This document shows, piece by piece, positions 32,897-37,322 of a stretch of 37,322 bases of DNA (positions are counted from its first letter, which is position 1; each line of letters starts with the position of its first letter). Under the pieces are notes generated by a model. The model had not been told where the DNA came from, did not search any database, and was given only the letters and a program-made list of their open reading frames with translations. A program made the translations under genes and the position numbers. The stretch covers positions 1 through 37,322 of the forward strand of contig JAFTVF010000005.1 of NCBI GenBank assembly GCA_017465865.1, in the 5' to 3' direction. The DNA is from Clostridia bacterium. GTDB lineage: Bacteria > Bacillota > Clostridia > Christensenellales > Borkfalkiaceae.

Positions 32897-34231
32897 ATGC
32901 CGGAAAATTCCCAACTCCAATTTTTATGGAAACAAATCAGCGAACGCGCGCAGAATCTCATTCCGCCCGTGTCCTTTAATCATCTCATCAAAGACCTCGA
33001 ACCCATCGACCTTGCGGGCAGAAAGATCGTTTTGCAATGCTCTTCCGACCTCAACGCAGGCTCGATTATGAAAAAGTTCGCGGACAAGCTGCGCGAGGCG
33101 ATCGTGAAATGCGATCTGGGCTTGAACGATTTCCGCCTCGTCGTAGAGGGCAGCGACGAGTTCCCCGCCGAGTTTATCGAGGACGCAACGGAGACCTTCC
33201 GCACCGCGCCCATCAATAAAAATTTTACCTTTGATTCCTTCGTCGCGGGCGCGGGCAGTAAATTCGTATACGCCGCGGCAAAGGCGGTCGCCGAAAACCC
33301 GGGCGAGACCTTTAACCCCCTGTTTATCTACGGCGAATCGGGCTTAGGCAAGACCCATCTTATGCACGCGATCGCCAACCATATGGCGAAATACCACCCC
33401 GATAAAAAGGTATTGTATACGACAAGCGAGAATTTCCTGAACGATCTGATCGATTCCATTTCCCAAAAGAACGGCGCGAAATTCCGCTACCATTATCGGA
33501 ACGTGGACGTGCTCATGATCGACGACATTCAGTTCTTAAAAGCGCGTACGCAGCTCCAAGAAGAATTTTTCCATACCTTTAACGAGCTGTCGGCGCAGAA
33601 CAAACAGATCGTCATCACTTCCGACCGACCGCCCAAAGAAATCGCAACGCTGGAAGAAAGACTGCGCACCCGTTTCGAGGGGGGCATGATCGCGGATATC
33701 CAACCGCCCGATCCCGAAACGAAGATCGCGATCTTAAAGCGCAAAGCGCTCGATCGGAAATGCCCCGTCCCCGACGACGTTTTAGAATTTTTGGCGCGGG
33801 ATTCGGGACACGACGTCAGGACCTTGGAGGGCAGACTGACGAAAGTCATTTTCGCGAGCAAGCTCCACGAAGAGCCGATCACCCTCGCGCTTGCCAAGCT
33901 CGCGCTCAGCGAATCGGTGAACGAAACGGAAGAACAAGAGGACGTTACGCCCGAAAAGATCCTTACCGCCGTATGCGGGTATTTCAAGCAAAAGCGGGAA
34001 GACCTCATCGGCAAAGGCAAAAAAGCCGATCTCGTCAAAGCGCGCCAGATCTGCGCGTATCTAATGTGCGAAATGCTTTCTCTACCCCTCGTATCCGTGG
34101 GGAATATCCTCGGCGGACGGGATCACACGACGATCATGTACGCAAGGGATAAAATGGAAAAGCTGGCTTCTCTCAACGACCGCGTAGCAAAAGAGATCGA
34201 CGATATCAAAAATATTGTGCTGAAAAAATAA
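32897..34231 (+). CDS. dnaA: Chromosomal replication initiator DnaA
   Basis: AAA+ ATPase that opens the origin. The 444-residue product has the N-terminal DnaB-interaction domain, a short linker, the AAA+ domain with Walker A GESGLGKTHL and Walker B LMIDDIQFL, sensor residues in LEERLRTRFEGG, and the C-terminal DNA-binding helix-turn-helix with the signature LGGRDHTTIMYARDKM. The ribosome site is unusual: GGGGG twelve bases before the ATG. Next gene is mnmG, also often near the origin. Confidence 0.98.
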   Translation: MPENSQLQFLWKQISERAQNLIPPVSFNHLIKDLEPIDLAGRKIVLQCSSDLNAGSIMKKFADKLREAIVKCDLGLNDFRLVVEGSDEFPAEFIEDATETFRTAPINKNFTFDSFVAGAGSKFVYAAAKAVAENPGETFNPLFIYGESGLGKTHLMHAIANHMAKYHPDKKVLYTTSENFLNDLIDSISQKNGAKFRYHYRNVDVLMIDDIQFLKARTQLQEEFFHTFNELSAQNKQIVITSDRPPKEIATLEERLRTRFEGGMIADIQPPDPETKIAILKRKALDRKCPVPDDVLEFLARDSGHDVRTLEGRLTKVIFASKLHEEPITLALAKLALSESVNETEEQEDVTPEKILTAVCGYFKQKREDLIGKGKKADLVKARQICAYLMCEMLSLPLVSVGNILGGRDHTTIMYARDKMEKLASLNDRVAKEIDDIKNIVLKK

Positions 34232-34253
34232 CGTAATTATTCTGTGATATTGG

Positions 34254-34269
34254 CGCGGCGGTTGCCGCG
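34254..34269 (+). other. Short GC hairpin between dnaA and mnmG
   Basis: CGCGGC, loop GGTT, GCCGCG, without a T-run. It is probably not a terminator; the 64-base gap otherwise shows only a weak ribosome site for mnmG. Confidence 0.4.
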
Positions 34270-34295
34270 TTAATGCTTGTACGACGGGTAATACT

Positions 34296-36167
34296 ATGAC
34301 GAAAACTAACGAATTTTTAGAATATGCGGCTCAGGCCGCGGTAATCGGCGCGGGACACGCGGGCTGCGAGGCGGCGCTCGCGTTAGCGCGCACGGGGATC
34401 AAGACCGCGCTACTCACCTTGAACCTCGACAGCATCGCGTTTTTGCCCTGTAACCCCTCGATCGGCGGTACGGCGAAAGGACATCTCGTCCGCGAGATCG
34501 ACGCGCTGGGCGGGGAAATGGGGATCGTTGCGGACAACACCGCGTTGCAGATTCGTATGCTGAACGTAGGCAAGGGCGCGGCGGTACAATCTCTGCGCGC
34601 GCAATCGGATAAAAACGCCTATCATACGGAGATGAAACGGGTGCTGGAAAACACCCCTAACCTGCGCATTATCCAAGCGGAAGCCTCTGAAATTCTCGTC
34701 GAAGACGGGAAATGCGCGGGCGTGAAAACGACCTACGGCGGTATCATTTCCTGTCAAGCGGTGATCCTTTGCACGGGCGTATACTTAAACGGCGAAACGA
34801 TCACGGGACACGTGGTGCAAAAATCAGGTCCGAACGGGTTCGCGCCCGCAACGCATTTGACGGAAAGCCTTGTAAAACTCGGTTTTAGAGTACGGCGGTT
34901 TAAGACGGGCACGCCCGCGCGCGTGGACGGGCGCACGGTGGATTATTCGAAATGCGAAGTCCAAAACGGCGATACGGATATTTATCCGTTCTCCTTTATG
35001 CACGATACTCCGCCTGAGAATAAACTCCCCTGCTATCTCACCTACACCAACCTCACCACCCACGGGATTATTATGGACAATCTCGACCGCTCCCCCTTAT
35101 ACGACGGCACGATCCTGTCCGCAGGTCCGCGGTATTGTCCGTCCATTGAAACGAAAGTCGTGCGGTTCAAGGACAAGGAACGGCATCAAATCTTCCTCGA
35201 ACCCGAGGGCGCGGATACCTTAGAGGTGTACGTGCAGGGTATGTCTACCTCTATGCCCCACGACGTACAGCGGGCTATGTATTCGTCCGTAGCGGGGCTT
35301 GAACACGCGGATATTATGCGCTACGGCTACGCGATCGAATACGACTGTATCGACACCCTCGACGTACTGCCCACTCTCGAATTCAAAAAGGTAGAGGGCG
35401 TATACACCGCAGGTCAGATCAACGGCACTTCGGGCTATGAAGAAGCCGCCGCACAGGGCTTGATGGCGGGTATCAACGCCTCGCTTAAACTCCGCGGCTT
35501 GCCCCCGTTCGTCCTGCGCCGCGACGAAGCGTATATCGGGGTGCTGATCGACGATCTCGTTACCAAGGGCACGGACGAGCCCTACCGTATGATGACCTCG
35601 CGTGCCGAGCACCGTATCTGTTTACGGCAGGACAACGCCGATTTCCGTCTGACGGAAAAAGGCAAGGAAATCGGGCTGGTAACAAAGGCGCGCTACGACA
35701 GATACCTCGAAAGAAAATCGAAATATGAGGAATTGTTACAGGCGATGCAAACCCGCGTACCGCAAAAGGAAGCGGCGGCGTTTCTTGCCGAGTACGGCTA
35801 CGGCGAGCCGAGCGGCGGCGTTTCCTATTCGGATATGTTAAAACGCTCGATCCCCTTGAAAGATATCATGAAGAAATTCGGGGTATTCAGCGAGTACCCG
35901 AAAAACGTCTTGGAAACGGCGGAGATCGCCGTGAAATACGAGGGGTATTTGAAACAGGGCGTAGAGCTTATCGAAAAGGCAAAACGCCTCGAAGACAAGC
36001 TGTTGCCCGCGGATATCGATTATCATTCGATTGCAGGGCTTCGGCTGGAAGCGCGGGAAAAGCTCGACCGCGTCCGTCCGTTTAACCTCGGTCAGGCAGG
36101 GCGTATCTCGGGCGTGAACCCCGCGGATATTTCCGTGTTGATGGTGTATTTAGCTACAAGACAATAA
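34296..36167 (+). CDS. mnmG: tRNA uridine-5-carboxymethylaminomethyl modification enzyme MnmG
   Basis: FAD-dependent subunit which, with MnmE, modifies the wobble uridine of several tRNAs. The 623-residue product has the Rossmann motif VIGAGHAGCEAALALARTG, PSIGGTAKGHLVREIDALGG, KTGTPARVDGRTVDYS, and YTAGQINGTSGYEEAAAQGL, all strongly conserved. The C-terminal helical domain is complete. mnmE and rsmG, frequent neighbours, are absent. The ATG at 34296 has only a weak GGG site upstream. Confidence 0.98.
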   Translation: MTKTNEFLEYAAQAAVIGAGHAGCEAALALARTGIKTALLTLNLDSIAFLPCNPSIGGTAKGHLVREIDALGGEMGIVADNTALQIRMLNVGKGAAVQSLRAQSDKNAYHTEMKRVLENTPNLRIIQAEASEILVEDGKCAGVKTTYGGIISCQAVILCTGVYLNGETITGHVVQKSGPNGFAPATHLTESLVKLGFRVRRFKTGTPARVDGRTVDYSKCEVQNGDTDIYPFSFMHDTPPENKLPCYLTYTNLTTHGIIMDNLDRSPLYDGTILSAGPRYCPSIETKVVRFKDKERHQIFLEPEGADTLEVYVQGMSTSMPHDVQRAMYSSVAGLEHADIMRYGYAIEYDCIDTLDVLPTLEFKKVEGVYTAGQINGTSGYEEAAAQGLMAGINASLKLRGLPPFVLRRDEAYIGVLIDDLVTKGTDEPYRMMTSRAEHRICLRQDNADFRLTEKGKEIGLVTKARYDRYLERKSKYEELLQAMQTRVPQKEAAAFLAEYGYGEPSGGVSYSDMLKRSIPLKDIMKKFGVFSEYPKNVLETAEIAVKYEGYLKQGVELIEKAKRLEDKLLPADIDYHSIAGLRLEAREKLDRVRPFNLGQAGRISGVNPADISVLMVYLATRQ

Positions 36168-36170
36168 CCG

Positions 36171-36200
36171 AAAAAACCTGTCCAAACGGACAGGTTTTTT
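36171..36200. terminator. Bidirectional terminator between mnmG and the glycosyltransferase
   Basis: Perfect 13-base inverted repeat AAAAAACCTGTCC with loop AAAC. The A-run and T-run ends serve both converging genes, which stop at 36167 and 36202. Confidence 0.93.
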
Positions 36201-36201
36201 C

Positions 36202-37134
36202 TTATTCGTCGAAATTGTATGTTTCGGAAAGGATATATTTCGGTCGGTTTTGCACTTCTTTATAGATCATATTGACGTGCATATTCGCCAAGCCCTGACA
36301 GCTGAGGATCAGCCCCGCCGCAAGCGCGATACTCGGGAACAGCCACGCCGTTAAACCGCCGAAAGCTACGCCGCAACAAGCGAGCACGGTAAAGACGATA
36401 AAGCACGCAAGGCTTATAAAGCTGAGGAAAAAGCCGAGCTTGATCGGGAGCGTAAGCGTGTAATCGGTGTTCGGGAAAATCCCCGCTTCGGCGAGCTTGA
36501 CCATTTTTTTCAGGGTATAATGCGTTTCGCCCGCGATCCGTTCGGGACGTTCGAATTCCACGAACGTCTGCTTAAAGCCCACCCACGCCGCTTGCGCGCG
36601 GAGCAGCCGATCGTGTTCGCCCATGGATAAAATCGCGTTGACGACTTTCCGATCGTACAGCTTGAAATCCCCCACGTCCTTGGGCACGTCCATTTTCGTG
36701 ATCTTACGCATAAAACGGTAATACAGGTATGCGGTGGCTTTTTTGAAAACCGTTTCGCCCGTGCGTTTTTTGCGCCTGCCGTGGACGATCTCGTAGCCCT
36801 CTTTCCACTTTTCGATCATCTGCAAAGCGACTTCGGGCGGGTCTTGCAGGTCTGCGTCCATCGCGATCACGGCGTCGCCGCTTGCCTTTTCCAGTCCGCA
36901 TAAAAGCGCCGCTTGCTGACCGAAATTCCGCGAGAAATTACATACCTTTACCCGCTTATCCGCACCCGCAAGCCCGCGCAGGATCTCCTGCGTTTTGTCC
37001 GTACTGCCGTCGTTGATAAAGATCATCTCGTAAGTTTCGCCCGTGCTTTCCATCAGCGGCGTTACGGCTTCGTAAAACAGCCGCAGGCTTTTTTCCTCGT
37101 TATAAGCAGGGACGATGATAGAATATTTTGCCAT
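36202..37134 (-). CDS. Family 2 glycosyltransferase (DPM1/GtrB-like)
   Basis: Membrane glycosyltransferase of 310 residues. The GT-A domain has YSIIVPAYNEEKSL, FINDGSTDKT, the metal-binding MDADLQDPPE and GRRKKRTGE; two C-terminal hydrophobic segments (about 233-260 and 265-290) anchor it. The layout matches enzymes that move sugar to polyprenyl phosphate, as in GtrB or YkoT types; sugar and acceptor are unknown. The ATG at 37134 follows AGAGGT; the longer frame to 37227 crosses the promoter and is rejected. It converges on mnmG and shares its terminator. Confidence 0.9.
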   Translation of the reverse strand: MAKYSIIVPAYNEEKSLRLFYEAVTPLMESTGETYEMIFINDGSTDKTQEILRGLAGADKRVKVCNFSRNFGQQAALLCGLEKASGDAVIAMDADLQDPPEVALQMIEKWKEGYEIVHGRRKKRTGETVFKKATAYLYYRFMRKITKMDVPKDVGDFKLYDRKVVNAILSMGEHDRLLRAQAAWVGFKQTFVEFERPERIAGETHYTLKKMVKLAEAGIFPNTDYTLTLPIKLGFFLSFISLACFIVFTVLACCGVAFGGLTAWLFPSIALAAGLILSCQGLANMHVNMIYKEVQNRPKYILSETYNFDE

Positions 37135-37153
37135 AAAGTTACCTCTTAGGGGT

Positions 37154-37182
37154 ATTATACTATATACCCGTAGGTTTGTCAA
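37154..37182 (-). promoter_or_regulatory. Consensus sigma-A promoter of the glycosyltransferase gene
   Basis: Minus-strand TTGACA (37177-37182), exactly 17 bases, TATAAT (37154-37159), with no mismatch to consensus. It is adjacent to hairpin array G. Confidence 0.92.
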
Positions 37183-37322
37183 GTAACTATCCACCCGCAT
37201 AGCGGGTGGCTTTACTTTTTCGGGCATAGCCCTTTACTACTGGCGTAGCACAAATGTGCTTTTTTATTGACCTGCCAGTCATGCATTTGTTACTTGCTAC
37301 CCGTCAACGGGTCATTCGGGTC
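37183..37322. repeat. Hairpin array G (TTACT-separator variant, truncated by window end)
   Basis: A third variant of hairpin array. Cassettes CCACCCGC-ata-GCGGGTGG, GGGC-ata-GCCC, a GCACAAATGTGC palindrome and ACCCG-tca-ACGGGT are separated by TTTACT or TTACTT. The left-edge hairpin at 66-100 (CTCCCTTGCATAGGGAAG with AGTAAATTG) may be related. The array continues beyond the window. Confidence 0.65.

Overview
The window looks like a chromosomal segment of an endospore-forming Gram-positive bacterium, most likely an uncultivated member of the class Clostridia (Bacillota). The evidence is the spoIIGA-sigE-sigG sporulation cluster with a YlmC/YmxH gene beside it, a Gram-positive style FtsY without an acidic N-terminal extension, RbgA/YlqF, an FMN riboswitch on a RibU-type gene, and single-layer cell-wall genes. 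The genus assignment is not possible from the sequence alone. Almost all genes lie on the minus strand; the plus-strand exceptions are a DUF2238-like membrane protein, ylmC, a small XRE regulator, dnaA and mnmG.

Layout from left to right. (1) 1-5.6 kb: heat-shock chaperones, transcribed yhbY, grpE, a short-chain dehydrogenase, dnaK, dnaJ, with no hrcA and no CIRCE operator seen. (2) 5.8-8.1 kb: obgE, then divergently a membrane protein. (3) 8.4-13.4 kb: a six-gene operon tsaE-tsaB-rimI-alpha/beta hydrolase-murF-like-ddl, joining tRNA t6A synthesis with the last cytoplasmic steps of peptidoglycan precursor synthesis. The Mur ligase has an unusual N-terminal membrane domain. (4) 13.5-16.5 kb: an OmpR-type two-component system running directly into an FMN riboswitch with terminator and a riboflavin ECF S-component. 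(5) 16.7-19.8 kb: sporulation genes ylmC, sigG, sigE, spoIIGA, with a small AT-rich XRE gene inserted. (6) 19.9-30.7 kb: a long minus-strand run asnS-plsX-rnc-smc-ftsY-trmD-rbgA-rnhB-yraN ending at a strong terminator. (7) 30.7-37.1 kb: recF-vanW reading left, dnaA-mnmG reading right, and a converging glycosyltransferase.

The most striking non-coding signal is a family of intergenic hairpin-cassette arrays at about 66-310, 1482-1679, 5573-5780, 8200-8438, 23358-23609, with variants at 29009-29277 and 37183-37322. In the five canonical copies about four short palindromes on each side of a core are separated by the octamer GTGAATTG on one side and its complement CAATTCAC on the other, so the whole element can fold as one long stem carrying side hairpins. 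The cassette order is kept between copies while stem sequences change in a paired fashion, and several loops are GNRA-type GCAA, which points to a structured RNA or a cassette-exchanging repeat. Three copies carry a 16-bp palindrome (TACAAGTATACTTGTA) followed by a -10-like hexamer; two of the canonical arrays have this as an extra core segment that is cleanly absent from another. I do not recognise this family.

All statements come from reading the sequence and the translated frames; no database search or folding computation was run.
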